Source: an uncultured Prevotellaceae bacterium (GTDB taxonomy: Bacteria > Bacteroidota > Bacteroidia > Bacteroidales > Bacteroidaceae). From it: 64,000 nucleotides of DNA. The position numbers and the translations under genes are program-made. The DNA is taken from assembly GCA_902781315.1 (NCBI GenBank), contig CACZIT010000018.1, forward strand, positions 18,452 through 82,451, read 5' to 3'. Under the pieces are notes generated by a model. It saw nothing but the letters and a program-made list of their open reading frames with translations, did not search any database and was not told the DNA's origin. The stretch's first letter is position 1. Every line of letters begins with the position of its first letter. Positions 41,083 through 50,501 of the stretch are shown one piece after another.

Positions 41083-42027
41083 ATGGCGACGACGGCAGAG
41101 ACATATCATGTTCCAGTGCTCCTGAAGGAGAGCGTCGACGGGCTTGACATCAAGCCCGACGGCATTTATGTGGACGTGACCTTCGGCGGTGGCGGCCATT
41201 CGCGCGAGATTCTGAGGCGTCTGGGGCCTGAGGGCCGTCTGTTCAGCTTCGATCAGGACGAGGATGCCGAGCAGAACATCGTGGACGACAGCCGACTGAC
41301 GTTTGTGCGCTCCAACTTCCGGTATCTGAAGAACTGGATGCGCTATTACGACGTGGAGCGCATAGACGGCCTGCTGGCCGACCTGGGCGTGTCGAGCCAT
41401 CACTTCGACGACGCCGAGCGTGGCTTCTCGTTCCGCTTCGATGCTCCGCTGGACATGCGGATGAACAAGCGGGCGCGCTACACGGCAGCCAACGTGCTGG
41501 CCGAATACGACGAGGGGCAGTTGGCCGACATCTTTTACCTCTACGGCGAACTGAAGCAGGCCCGCCGTCTGGCCTCGGCCGTGGTGAAGGCCCGCTCGGA
41601 ACAACCCATTGCGACGACGCAGGACCTCATGCGGATTGCCGAGAGCATTCTCGGCCGGGGAGCGCGCAACGACGACCGCGGCCTGAAGAAGGACATGGCG
41701 AAAGTGTTTCAAGCCCTGCGCATCGAGGTGAACCGCGAGATGGTGGCTCTGCGCCAGATGTTGCTGGCAGCCACCAACCTGCTGCGCGACGGTGGGCGCC
41801 TGTCGGTCATCACCTACCACTCGCTGGAGGATCGCATGGTGAAGAACGTCATGAAGTCGGGCAACGTGGAAGGTCGTGTGAAGCAAGACTTCTTCGGTCG
41901 TGTTGAGAGTCCGTTCACGTTGGTGAACAACAAGGTGATTACGCCCGACAACGACGAGCAGGAGCGCAATCCGCGCAGCCGCAGTGCAAAGTTGAGAATA
42001 GGAATGAAGAATGGTGACAGAAGTTAG
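41083..42027 (+). CDS. rsmH: 16S rRNA (cytosine-1402-N4) methyltransferase
   Basis: The 314-residue enzyme methylates N4 of C1402 in the decoding centre. It shows the start YHVPVLLKESVDGL, SAM-binding TFGGGGHSREIL, and the family hallmark DLGVSSHHFDDAERGFSFR followed by PLDMRMN. The C-terminal SVITYHSLEDRMVKN is also conserved. Length is normal. It is the second gene of the dcw cluster. Confidence 0.97.
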   Translation: MATTAETYHVPVLLKESVDGLDIKPDGIYVDVTFGGGGHSREILRRLGPEGRLFSFDQDEDAEQNIVDDSRLTFVRSNFRYLKNWMRYYDVERIDGLLADLGVSSHHFDDAERGFSFRFDAPLDMRMNKRARYTAANVLAEYDEGQLADIFYLYGELKQARRLASAVVKARSEQPIATTQDLMRIAESILGRGARNDDRGLKKDMAKVFQALRIEVNREMVALRQMLLAATNLLRDGGRLSVITYHSLEDRMVKNVMKSGNVEGRVKQDFFGRVESPFTLVNNKVITPDNDEQERNPRSRSAKLRIGMKNGDRS

Positions 42028-42042
42028 AGAAAGATAATTGGT

Positions 42043-42564
42043 ATGGCGAACGAGAAAAAGGAAAAGACAGAAGCCCCGAAGCTGACTATCGAAGAAGTGG
42101 CGGCCACGGAAACGGCAGCAAAGACTGACGAAGCCCCGAAGGAGGCTGCGGCTGCAAGCGACGCTGTGAAGGACAGCGGCGAGGCCCCCACGTTGCAGGA
42201 AGTCATTCGCGAGCAGGCCATCGAGGGCGAGGCTCCGATGTCGAAGAACTTCACCTTGCGCAAGATTCTGGGTGGCGATATCCTGACGACGCAGACCATG
42301 CGCCGACAGATTTGGTTGTTCCTGCTCATCACGCTGTTTATCATCATCTACATCTCCAACCGCTACAGTTGCCAGAAAGACCTCATCGAGATAGACCGCC
42401 TGCAGAAAGAATTGCAGGACGCCAAGTACAAAGCCCTGTCGACCAGTAGCCAGCTGACGGAAAAAAGCCGCGAGAGCCGCGTGCTCGAACTGTTGCAGAG
42501 CAACAAGGACAGCGTGCTGAAGATTCCCAGCCAGCCTGCCTACATCATTCAGTTGCCGGAATAA
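42043..42564 (+). CDS. ftsL: FtsL-like division protein with long acidic cytoplasmic N-terminus
   Basis: The 173-residue protein has a charged, Ala/Glu-rich N-terminal segment (about 1-65). One transmembrane helix (about 88-107, IWLFLLITLFIIIYI) and a short coiled-coil periplasmic part (EIDRLQKELQDAKYKALS) follow. The position between rsmH and the PBP gene and the topology mark it as FtsL, which links FtsB/FtsQ to FtsWI. Sequence similarity to E. coli FtsL is low, as is usual. The long N-terminus is common in Bacteroidota. It lies 15 bp after rsmH and 17 bp before ftsI. Confidence 0.85.
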   Translation: MANEKKEKTEAPKLTIEEVAATETAAKTDEAPKEAAAASDAVKDSGEAPTLQEVIREQAIEGEAPMSKNFTLRKILGGDILTTQTMRRQIWLFLLITLFIIIYISNRYSCQKDLIEIDRLQKELQDAKYKALSTSSQLTEKSRESRVLELLQSNKDSVLKIPSQPAYIIQLPE

Positions 42565-42581
42565 AAAGTTGAAAGAGAACC

Positions 42582-44810
42582 ATGAGTAAGTTTGATCAGA
42601 AGAAAATAATGCCCCGCTACAGTGCCATCGTCATCGTGATGACGCTGCTGGCGACAGCTGTCGTGGGCAAGACATTATATATAATGACGGCCAAGCGCGA
42701 TTACTGGATGGAGGTGGCCGCCAGGCAGAAGAAGGACAGCGTGAGCGTGAAGCCCAACCGAGGCAACATCCTCTCGAGCGACGGCCAGCTCATGGCCTCC
42801 ACGCTGCCGGAGTTTAAACTTTATATGGACTTCCAGGCACTCCGAGAGTCGGGGCGCGACTCGCTGTGGGAGGCCAAACTCGACACCATCTGCCTCTGCC
42901 TGAGCCAGATATTCCCCGAGAAGTCGGCGAAAGCTTTCCGCGAACATCTGGAGGAAGGTCGCCGTCAGGTGCAGAAGAACGGCAAGGTGGGCTCGCGCCA
43001 CTGGGCCATCTGGAACTATCGCGTGGACTTCAACACCTTCTCGGAGGTGAGAAGACTGCCTGTCTTCGACATGCCGTTCAATTCGGAGACCAACAACGGT
43101 GAGTTTATCGTGCGGGCGTCGTTCAAAAGTGGTTTCTTTGTTGAGGAGTTCAATGCCCGCCAACGTCCGTTCGGCTCTGCCGCAGGCCGTACCATCGGCA
43201 CCATGTTCGGCAGCAAAGACTCGGCCCGCTTCGGACTTGAGCTGAGCTACGACAGCATCCTGCGCGGAAAGAACGGAATCATTCACCGCCGCAAGGTGCT
43301 CAACAAGTGGCTCGACATCATGGACACGCCGCCCGTGGACGGTGCCGACATCGTTACGACCATCGACGTGGGCATTCAGGATCTTGCCGAGCGTGCCGTC
43401 ATCGACGAGTTGAAACTCATTAACGGCAATGTGGGCGTGGCCATCGTGATGGAGGTGCAGACGGGCGACATCAAGGCCATCGTGAACATGGAGAAATGTG
43501 CCGACGGTGAGTATCGCGAAATCAAGAACCACGCCGTCAGCGACCTGCTGGAGCCGGGTTCGGTGTTCAAGACAGCTTCTATCATGGTGTGTCTCGACGA
43601 TGGAAAGTGCGACACGACGAAGCGTGTAGAGACCGGCGGTGGCGTGTGGCCCATGTACAAGCGTCAGATGAAAGACCACAACTGGCGCAAGGGCGGCTAC
43701 GGAACGCTCACCCTGCCGCAGACCCTGCATGTCAGTTCGAACATCGGCGTGAGTCGCATTGTCGACGAATACTACCACGACCATCCCGACAAGTTCGTAG
43801 AGGGCATCTACCGCCTCGGACTGGCCGACGACCTTCAGATTCCGCTGATGGGTTCGTCGCCGGCCGTCATCCGCAAACCGTTCAAGGACAAGCGTGGCAA
43901 GTGGACCGGTAATCGTTGGAGCGACACGGCCCTGCCCTGGATGTCGATAGGATATGAGACGCAGGTGCCCCCCATCTCCACGCTGACGTTCTACAACGCC
44001 ATTGCCAACAACGGCCGTATGATGAAACCCCGATTCGTGAAGCAGGTGGTGAAGAATGGCGAGGTCATCGCCGACTATCCGCCCACGGTGCTCCACGAGC
44101 GTATTGCCAAGCCCGAGACCATCAAGAAAATCCAAACCATCCTGGAGCAGGTGGTGAGCATCGGTCTGGGCAAGAAGGCAGGCTCGAAGTCGTTCAAGGT
44201 GGCAGGAAAGACCGGAACGGCGCAGATTTCGCACGGTACGGCAGGCTATCACTCCGGCACGATGCAGTATCTGCTCTCCTTCGCAGGCTTCTTCCCCGCC
44301 GACGCCCCCCGCTATTCCTGCATCGTCTGCATTCAGAAGTCGGGTCTGCCCGCTTCGGGTGGCGGCATGTCGGGCGTGGTGTTCCACAATATTTCGGAAG
44401 GCATCCTGGCCCAGAACCTGAAACTCGACGTGAAAGATGCCCGCGACTCTGCTTCGGTGCTCGTGCCCGACGTGAAAGATGGCAATCTCATTGCTGCCGA
44501 CTACGTGCTCTCACATCTGGGATTCAATGCCAACACCGACTGGACGGGCAGCTATACCGAAAGCAATCCTATATGGGGTAGGGCCGAAAAGGTGAAGGAC
44601 AAGCAGATTGCGCTGAAGCAGGAGCAGGTCGGCAACCAGTCGGTGATGCCCGACGTCAGGGGTATGGGAGCCCGCGATGCCGTCTATCTGATTGAGCGTC
44701 GTGGCGTGCGTGTGCAGTTGAGAGGCCGTGGCAAGGTGACGAAGCAAAGTCTGGCGCCGGGCCACGAAATCAAGAAGGGCGACATCTGCGAGTTGTTGCT
44801 CGAGGTGTAG
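42582..44810 (+). CDS. ftsI: Division transpeptidase PBP3 (FtsI) with PASTA domain
   Basis: The 742-residue class B PBP cross-links septal peptidoglycan. After a short cytoplasmic start comes a transmembrane helix (about 12-32) and the pedestal domain (PNRGNILSSDGQLMAST, RTIGTMFG). The transpeptidase domain has SVFK (about residue 326, nucleophile Ser), SSN (about 384) and KTGTAQ (about 541). The C-terminus carries a PASTA domain (about 685-742, MPDVRGMGARDAVYLIERRG), more typical of Gram-positive SpoVD/PBP2X but usual in Bacteroidota. It should act with FtsW in the same cluster. Confidence 0.96.
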   Translation: MSKFDQKKIMPRYSAIVIVMTLLATAVVGKTLYIMTAKRDYWMEVAARQKKDSVSVKPNRGNILSSDGQLMASTLPEFKLYMDFQALRESGRDSLWEAKLDTICLCLSQIFPEKSAKAFREHLEEGRRQVQKNGKVGSRHWAIWNYRVDFNTFSEVRRLPVFDMPFNSETNNGEFIVRASFKSGFFVEEFNARQRPFGSAAGRTIGTMFGSKDSARFGLELSYDSILRGKNGIIHRRKVLNKWLDIMDTPPVDGADIVTTIDVGIQDLAERAVIDELKLINGNVGVAIVMEVQTGDIKAIVNMEKCADGEYREIKNHAVSDLLEPGSVFKTASIMVCLDDGKCDTTKRVETGGGVWPMYKRQMKDHNWRKGGYGTLTLPQTLHVSSNIGVSRIVDEYYHDHPDKFVEGIYRLGLADDLQIPLMGSSPAVIRKPFKDKRGKWTGNRWSDTALPWMSIGYETQVPPISTLTFYNAIANNGRMMKPRFVKQVVKNGEVIADYPPTVLHERIAKPETIKKIQTILEQVVSIGLGKKAGSKSFKVAGKTGTAQISHGTAGYHSGTMQYLLSFAGFFPADAPRYSCIVCIQKSGLPASGGGMSGVVFHNISEGILAQNLKLDVKDARDSASVLVPDVKDGNLIAADYVLSHLGFNANTDWTGSYTESNPIWGRAEKVKDKQIALKQEQVGNQSVMPDVRGMGARDAVYLIERRGVRVQLRGRGKVTKQSLAPGHEIKKGDICELLLEV

Positions 44811-44854
44811 GCACCAGTGTATTTATCGATGAATAACAAAAAGAATAATCATAT

Positions 44855-46315
44855 ATGAAACTGAGCGAACTTCTGAAGAACATCAAGCCGACGGCTGTCG
44901 TCGGCGATGTAGAAAAGGAAATCACAGGTGTGGAGATCGATTCGCGCAAGGTCTCTGCAGGCGGACTCTTCGTGGCTATGAAGGGTACGCAGGTCGATGG
45001 TCATCGCTTCATTCCGAAAGCTGTCGAGCTGGGGGGCGTGGCGGTGCTCTGCGAGGACATGCCTGCCGAGGACGCGCGTGCTGAAGGCGTCACCTATGTA
45101 CAGGTGGCTTCCACCGAGGAAGCCGTGGGCCCCGTGGCCACCTTGTTCTATGGCGACCCGTCGCGCAAGTTGACGCTTGTCGGCGTCACGGGTACCAACG
45201 GTAAGACCACCATCGCCACCTTATTATATAATATGTATAGGAAAATGGGCCACCGCTGCGGCCTGCTCTCCACGGTGTGCAACTATATCGAGGATGAGGC
45301 AGTGCCTGCCAGCCACACCACCCCCGATGCCATCGAGCTCAACCGGCTGTTGGCACGCATGGTGGAGGCCGGTTGCGAATATGCCTTCATGGAGTGTTCC
45401 AGCCACGCCATCGCCCAGCGCCGCATCGGCGGGCTGCAGTTTGCAGGAGGAATCTTCACCAACCTGACGCGCGACCACCTCGACTATCACAAGACCTTCG
45501 AGAACTATCGGGATGCAAAGAAACGGTTCTTCGACGACCTGCCCAAGACAGCCTTTGCCGTCACCAATGCCGACGACAAGAACGGCATGTTCATGGTGCA
45601 GAACACGCGCGCCACGGTGAAAACCTACTCCACGCGCTCGATGGCCGACTTCCGCGCCCGCATCCTGGAGTGCCACTTCGAGGGCATGTATCTGGAGGTG
45701 GATGGTCGCGAGGTAGGCGTGCAGTTCATCGGTAAGTTCAATGTCTCCAATCTGCTCGCCGTCTATGGTGCCGCCGTGATGCTTGGCAAGCAGCCCGAGG
45801 AAATTCTGGTGACGATGAGCACCCTGCACAGCGTCAGCGGCCGGCTTGACCCCGTGCGCTCGCCCGAAGGCTTCACCGCCATCGTCGACTATGCCCACAC
45901 GCCCGACGCATTGGAGAACGTGCTCAACGCCATCCATGAAGTGCTTGACGGCAAGGGAGGCCACGTCATCACCGTCTGCGGAGCCGGAGGCAATCGCGAC
46001 AAAGGCAAGCGCCCGCTCATGGCCCAGGAGGCTGTACGCCAGAGCGACCGCGTCATCATCACCAGCGACAATCCTCGCTTCGAGGAGCCGCAAGCCATCA
46101 TCGACGACATGCTCGCCGGCCTCGACCAGAAGCAGATGAAGAAGGTGCTCGCCATCGTCGACCGCCGCGAAGCCATCCGCACTGCTTGCATGCTGGCCCA
46201 GAAGGGCGACGTCGTGCTCGTAGCTGGTAAAGGCCACGAGGACTATCAGGAAATCAAGGGCGTGAAGCACCACTTCGACGACAAGGAAGTGTTGCGCGAC
46301 GTGTTCAATTCATAG
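44855..46315 (+). CDS. murE: UDP-MurNAc-L-Ala-D-Glu:meso-diaminopimelate ligase
   Basis: The 486-residue cytoplasmic ligase adds the third stem residue. The ATP site [16 protein letters not shown] (about 109-124) is followed by [11 protein letters not shown]-like and [15 protein letters not shown] segments. [13 protein letters not shown] and the substrate motif DNPRFEEP (about 404) lie in the C-terminal domain. DNPR is the signature for meso-diaminopimelate rather than lysine. Length is normal. It lies 44 bp after ftsI. Confidence 0.97.
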   Translation: MKLSELLKNIKPTAVVGDVEKEITGVEIDSRKVSAGGLFVAMKGTQVDGHRFIPKAVELGGVAVLCEDMPAEDARAEGVTYVQVASTEEAVGPVATLFYGDPSRKLTLVGVTGTNGKTTIATLLYNMYRKMGHRCGLLSTVCNYIEDEAVPASHTTPDAIELNRLLARMVEAGCEYAFMECSSHAIAQRRIGGLQFAGGIFTNLTRDHLDYHKTFENYRDAKKRFFDDLPKTAFAVTNADDKNGMFMVQNTRATVKTYSTRSMADFRARILECHFEGMYLEVDGREVGVQFIGKFNVSNLLAVYGAAVMLGKQPEEILVTMSTLHSVSGRLDPVRSPEGFTAIVDYAHTPDALENVLNAIHEVLDGKGGHVITVCGAGGNRDKGKRPLMAQEAVRQSDRVIITSDNPRFEEPQAIIDDMLAGLDQKQMKKVLAIVDRREAIRTACMLAQKGDVVLVAGKGHEDYQEIKGVKHHFDDKEVLRDVFNS

Positions 46316-46347
46316 TTCATCATTCATAGTTCATAATCCGATATTAA

Positions 46348-47619
46348 ATGCTATACTATCTGTTCCGCTTTTTAGAGCAATACGACATACCAGGTTCGCG
46401 CATGTGGATGTATATTTCCTTCCGCGCCCTGCTCACACTCATCCTCTCGCTACTCATCTCGGCATGGTTCGGCGAGCGCTTCATCAAGTACATGAAGCGT
46501 CGTAAGATTGCCGAGACAGCCCGCGACAAGAGCATCGATCCCTTCGGCGAAAAGAAGGTCGGTGTGCCCACAATGGGTGGCATTATCATCGCCGTCAGCA
46601 TCCTCGTGCCCGTGCTGCTGCTGGGCCGCATGCGCAACATCTACCTGCTGCTCATGATCGGCACCACCATCTGGCTGGGCTTCCTCGGCTTCCTCGACGA
46701 CTATATCAAGATTTTCCGTAAGAACAAGGACGGTCTGAAGGGCAAGTACAAGATTGTAGGTCAGGTCAGCATCGGACTCATCGTGGGTCTGACGCTTTGG
46801 CTCAGTCCCGATGCAGTCATCCATGAGAATATCACCACCGAGAAGCAGGGCATCGAGACCGTTGTCACTCATAAGTCTGAACCCGTGAAATCGCTGAAGA
46901 CCACCATCCCCTTCGTGAAGAACCACAATCTGGGCTACGACGAAGTCATGTCGTTCTGCGGCAAACATAAGAACGCTGCAGGCTGGATTCTCTTCGTCGT
47001 CATGACCATCCTCGTGGTCACGGCCGTGTCGAACGGTGCCAATCTGAACGACGGCATGGACGGCATGTGCGCCGGCAACTCGGCCATCATCGGCGTGGCG
47101 CTGGGCATATTGGCCTATGTGTCGAGCCATATTGAGATGGCTTCCTACCTGAACATCATGTACATACCCGGCTCGCAGGAGCTCGTGGTGTTCCTCTGTG
47201 CCTTCATCGGCGCCATGATTGGTTTCCTCTGGTACAACGCCTATCCCGCCCAAGTGTTCATGGGTGACACCGGTTCGCTCATGATAGGTGGCATCATCGG
47301 CGTCTGCGCCGTCATCATCCACAAGGAGTTGCTGCTGCCCATCCTCTGCGGAATCTTCTTCGTTGAAAGCCTGAGCGTCATCATTCAGACGCAGGTGTTC
47401 AAAATCTGTAAGAGAAAAGGCAAGCGCGTGCGCGTGTTCCGTGCCACGCCTATCCACGATAACTTCCGCAAACTCGACTCGCAACTCGACGAGACCAGCC
47501 AGTACGTCTTCCGAAAGTGGCCGCACCGCCAGTTCCATGAGTCGAAAATCACCGTGCGCTTCTGGATCACCACCATCATCCTTGCCGCGCTGACCATCAT
47601 CACGCTGAAGATGAGATAA
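46348..47619 (+). CDS. mraY: Phospho-MurNAc-pentapeptide transferase
   Basis: The 423-residue membrane enzyme makes lipid I from UDP-MurNAc-pentapeptide and undecaprenyl phosphate. About ten membrane helices are visible. Catalytic motifs are PTMGG, FLDDYIKIF, NLNDGMDGM, GDTGSLMIGG and TPIHDNFRKL, a variant of the HHH loop. It is longer than the E. coli enzyme because of a loop of about 60 residues (about 155-215, HENITTEKQGIETVV), a feature seen in Bacteroidota. A 187-bp gap with tandem repeats follows. Confidence 0.96.
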   Translation: MLYYLFRFLEQYDIPGSRMWMYISFRALLTLILSLLISAWFGERFIKYMKRRKIAETARDKSIDPFGEKKVGVPTMGGIIIAVSILVPVLLLGRMRNIYLLLMIGTTIWLGFLGFLDDYIKIFRKNKDGLKGKYKIVGQVSIGLIVGLTLWLSPDAVIHENITTEKQGIETVVTHKSEPVKSLKTTIPFVKNHNLGYDEVMSFCGKHKNAAGWILFVVMTILVVTAVSNGANLNDGMDGMCAGNSAIIGVALGILAYVSSHIEMASYLNIMYIPGSQELVVFLCAFIGAMIGFLWYNAYPAQVFMGDTGSLMIGGIIGVCAVIIHKELLLPILCGIFFVESLSVIIQTQVFKICKRKGKRVRVFRATPIHDNFRKLDSQLDETSQYVFRKWPHRQFHESKITVRFWITTIILAALTIITLKMR

Positions 47620-47680
47620 CATCTCCAAAACCCGTTAATAACAAACAAAGAACAAAACCATATAAAACCCATCCGGCGGA

Positions 47681-47778
47681 GCAATGCTTTTAAAGAGGAA
47701 AATAAGTTGATTTGCTGAAGAAAATAAGTTGATTTGCAGATGAAAACAACTTGTTTTCCACTTCCAGGGCAATGCTTT
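47681..47778. repeat. Repeat island between mraY and murD
   Basis: Two direct copies of GAAAATAAGTTGATTTGC (47698-47715, 47720-47737) and a hairpin GAAAACAACTTGTTTTCC (47742-47759) are flanked by direct repeats GCAATGCTTT (47681-47690, 47769-47778). The flanks look like a duplication around an insertion. The inner words resemble the inverted repeat at 3237-3293. Confidence 0.65.
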
Positions 47779-47806
47779 CCGCAGTAAAAGAGAAAAAAAG
47801 AAGACG

Positions 47807-49138
47807 ATGAAGCGAATTGTAGTTTTAGGCGCAGCCGAGAGTGGCGTTGGAGCCGCTGTGCTGGCGAAGAAAGAAGGATTCGACGTGTTCGTGAGCGACA
47901 TGTCGAAGATCAAAGATAAATATAAGCAGATGCTCGACGAGCGCGGCATCAGCTGGGAAGAGGGACAGCACACCGAAGAGCTGATTTTCTCGGCCTCGGA
48001 GATTGTGAAGAGTCCCGGCATTCCCGACACGGCACCGATGGTCAGCAAGGCCATCCAGGCAGGCATCCCCATCATCAGCGAAATTGAGTTTGCCGGTCGC
48101 TACACCACGTCGAAGATGATCTGCATCACGGGCTCGAACGGCAAGACCACGACCACGAGCCTAATCTACCATATCTTCCGCGAGGCAGGCTACGATGCCG
48201 GTCTGGCGGGCAACATCGGCCATTCGCTGGCCTTGCAGGTGGCAGAGGAACCCCATGAGTACTATATCATAGAACTCTCGTCGTTCCAGCTCGACAATAT
48301 GTACGACTTCCGTGCCAACATCGCCGTACTGCTCAACATCACGCCCGACCATCTGGACCGCTACGACTTCAAGATGCAGAACTACGTTGATGCAAAGATG
48401 CGCATCCTGCAGAACCAGACCCCCGACGATGCCTTCATCTATTGGGCCGACGATCCCATCATCAGCCGCGAGCTGAAGAAGTACGATATTAAGGCCGTGG
48501 AGTGTCCGTTCTCACTGGTCAAGAAGAACGGTGTCATCGGCTACATAGAGGAGGGACAGTACCGGTTGGAGTACCCCGTGCCGTTCAACATGGAACAGGA
48601 GGAACTCTCGCTTACGGGTACTCATAACATCTATAATTCGCTGGCTGCTGGTCTGGCTGCCAACATTGCCGGTATCAAGAAAGAAGTTATTCGCAAGTCG
48701 CTGGGCGACTTCCCCGGTGTGGAGCATCGACTGGAGAAGGTCTGCCGCGTGCGTGGTGTGGAGTATATCAACGACTCGAAGGCCACCAACGTCGATGCTT
48801 GCTGGTATGCGCTGGAATCGATGAAGACGCCCACGATTCTCATCATCGGCGGCAAGGACAAGGGCAACGACTACGAGCCCATCAAGCCGCTCATCAAGGA
48901 GAAATGTGTAGGACTGGTCTACCTGGGAGCCGACAACCAGAAGTTGCACGACAACTTCGACTCAATGGGCATCCCCGTGCGCGACGTCCACTCGATGAAG
49001 GATTGCGTCAGCGCCTGCTACGAGATGGCTCTGCCGGGCCAGACGGTGCTGCTGTCGCCTTGCTGCGCTTCCTTCGACCTGTTCAAGAACATGGAGGATC
49101 GCGGCGATCAGTTTAAGACATTGGTAAGAGCATTATAA
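47807..49138 (+). CDS. murD: UDP-MurNAc-L-alanine:D-glutamate ligase
   Basis: The 443-residue ligase adds D-Glu to UDP-MurNAc-L-Ala. It starts MKRIVVLGAAESGVGAAVLA, with a Rossmann-like N-domain. It has the ATP loop ITGSNGKTTTTSLIYHIF (about 104-121), NITPDHLDRYDF, EHRLEKVCRVRGVEYINDSKATN and a C-terminal LSPCCASFDLFKNMEDRGDQF. All are MurD hallmarks. It is separated from mraY by a repeat island and from ftsW by 3 bp. Confidence 0.97.
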   Translation: MKRIVVLGAAESGVGAAVLAKKEGFDVFVSDMSKIKDKYKQMLDERGISWEEGQHTEELIFSASEIVKSPGIPDTAPMVSKAIQAGIPIISEIEFAGRYTTSKMICITGSNGKTTTTSLIYHIFREAGYDAGLAGNIGHSLALQVAEEPHEYYIIELSSFQLDNMYDFRANIAVLLNITPDHLDRYDFKMQNYVDAKMRILQNQTPDDAFIYWADDPIISRELKKYDIKAVECPFSLVKKNGVIGYIEEGQYRLEYPVPFNMEQEELSLTGTHNIYNSLAAGLAANIAGIKKEVIRKSLGDFPGVEHRLEKVCRVRGVEYINDSKATNVDACWYALESMKTPTILIIGGKDKGNDYEPIKPLIKEKCVGLVYLGADNQKLHDNFDSMGIPVRDVHSMKDCVSACYEMALPGQTVLLSPCCASFDLFKNMEDRGDQFKTLVRAL

Positions 49139-49141
49139 TAT

Positions 49142-50416
49142 ATGATCAACAAGACGTTAAATAACATATTCAAAGGCGACAAGGTCATCTGGATGGTGTT
49201 CTTCTTCCTGTGCATCATCAGCGTCGTCGAGGTCTATTCGGCCTCGTCGCAGCTGACGTACAAGGGAGGCAGCTATCTGGCACCTGTGCTGAAGCACATC
49301 GGCATCCTCGTGATGGGCATCTTCTGCATGGTGGTGACGCTCAACATCAAGTGCAAGTACTTCAAGATAGTCACGCCGTTCCTGCTCATCCTGTCGGTGC
49401 TGTTGCTCATCTGGGTGTTCTTCGCCGGACAGAGCACCAACGGCGCCTCGCGCTGGGTGGGCTTCCTGGGCATGCAGTTCCAGCCGTCGGAGATAGCGAA
49501 GGGCACGCTGGTGCTGGCTACGGCGCAGATTCTCAGCGCCATGCAGACCGAAAAGGGGGCCGACCCGCATGCCTTCAAGTACATTCTTGTGGTGTGTGCG
49601 TTCATCGTGCCGCTCATCCTTGTCGAGAATTTCTCCACAGCCTTCCTGCTGTGCATGGTCATCTTCATGATGATGATTCTTGGGCGTGTGCCCATGAAAC
49701 AGCTGGGCCAGTTGCTTGGAGTGGTGGTGTTGTTCGGAGTGGTCATGTTCGTGATGATCATGCTTGTGGGCAACGACAAGAAAGACGTGAACTCCGACCA
49801 GTCGCTGACCGAGCAGACCACGGAGGTGGTGGTGAAGCGTGAGAACGTTTTCGACAAGGTGTTCCACCGCTTCGGCACGTGGAAAGGCCGTATTCTGAAG
49901 TTTTCGGATAAGACCTATATCGCTCCTGCCGACGTTGACCTCGACAAGGACGCCCAGACGGCTCATGCCAACATTGCCATTGCCTCGTCGAACGTAGTAG
50001 GCAAAGGCCCGGGCAACTCCGTCGAGCGCGACTTCCTGTCGCAGGCCTTCTCCGACTTCATCTATGCTATCATCATCGAGGAGATGGGCATCATGGGCGC
50101 CGTGGCCGTGGCGTTCCTCTACATCGTCCTGCTGTTCCGCACCGGACGCATCGCCAATCGCTGTGAAAACAATTTTCCGGCGTTCCTGGCGATGGGGCTT
50201 GCCTTGCTGCTGGTCACGCAGGCCTTGTTCAATATGTGCGTGGCTGTGGGACTGGCCCCTGTGACGGGGCAGCCGCTGCCACTGGTGAGCAAGGGAGGCA
50301 CGTCGACGATGATCAACTGCATCTATGTGGGTGTAATCCTGAGCATCAGCCGCTCGGCCAAGAAAAAGTACAAGGCTGACGAACCCGTTGCTGCAGGAAG
50401 TGTCGCACTGGCTTGA
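49142..50416 (+). CDS. ftsW: Septal peptidoglycan polymerase FtsW
   Basis: The 424-residue SEDS protein has about ten transmembrane helices. Conserved blocks are SRWVGFLGMQFQPSEIAKG, GKGPGNSVERDFLSQAFSDFI (with the catalytic-type Asp) and GLAPVTGQPLPLVSKGGTS. A longer extracytoplasmic loop (about 210-290, with DQSLTEQTTEVVVKREN) is present. It polymerises glycan strands from lipid II together with FtsI. It nearly touches murD. Confidence 0.96.
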   Translation: MINKTLNNIFKGDKVIWMVFFFLCIISVVEVYSASSQLTYKGGSYLAPVLKHIGILVMGIFCMVVTLNIKCKYFKIVTPFLLILSVLLLIWVFFAGQSTNGASRWVGFLGMQFQPSEIAKGTLVLATAQILSAMQTEKGADPHAFKYILVVCAFIVPLILVENFSTAFLLCMVIFMMMILGRVPMKQLGQLLGVVVLFGVVMFVMIMLVGNDKKDVNSDQSLTEQTTEVVVKRENVFDKVFHRFGTWKGRILKFSDKTYIAPADVDLDKDAQTAHANIAIASSNVVGKGPGNSVERDFLSQAFSDFIYAIIIEEMGIMGAVAVAFLYIVLLFRTGRIANRCENNFPAFLAMGLALLLVTQALFNMCVAVGLAPVTGQPLPLVSKGGTSTMINCIYVGVILSISRSAKKKYKADEPVAAGSVALA

Positions 50417-50469
50417 CGGCTTGCGCGAAAAAAGTTTACTGAAAAAGCGGGAATGACGAAAAAAATGAG

Positions 50470-50477
50470 TATTTTTG
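50470..50477 (+). promoter_or_regulatory. Internal promoter before murG
   Basis: TATTTTTG in the 85-bp ftsW-murG gap matches TAnnTTTG. It would allow the distal half of the cluster (murG to ftsZ) to be transcribed separately, and it rules out the TTG start at 50475. Confidence 0.5.
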
Positions 50478-50501
50478 CAAATGAAAGAAGAAAATAGAAA
50501 T

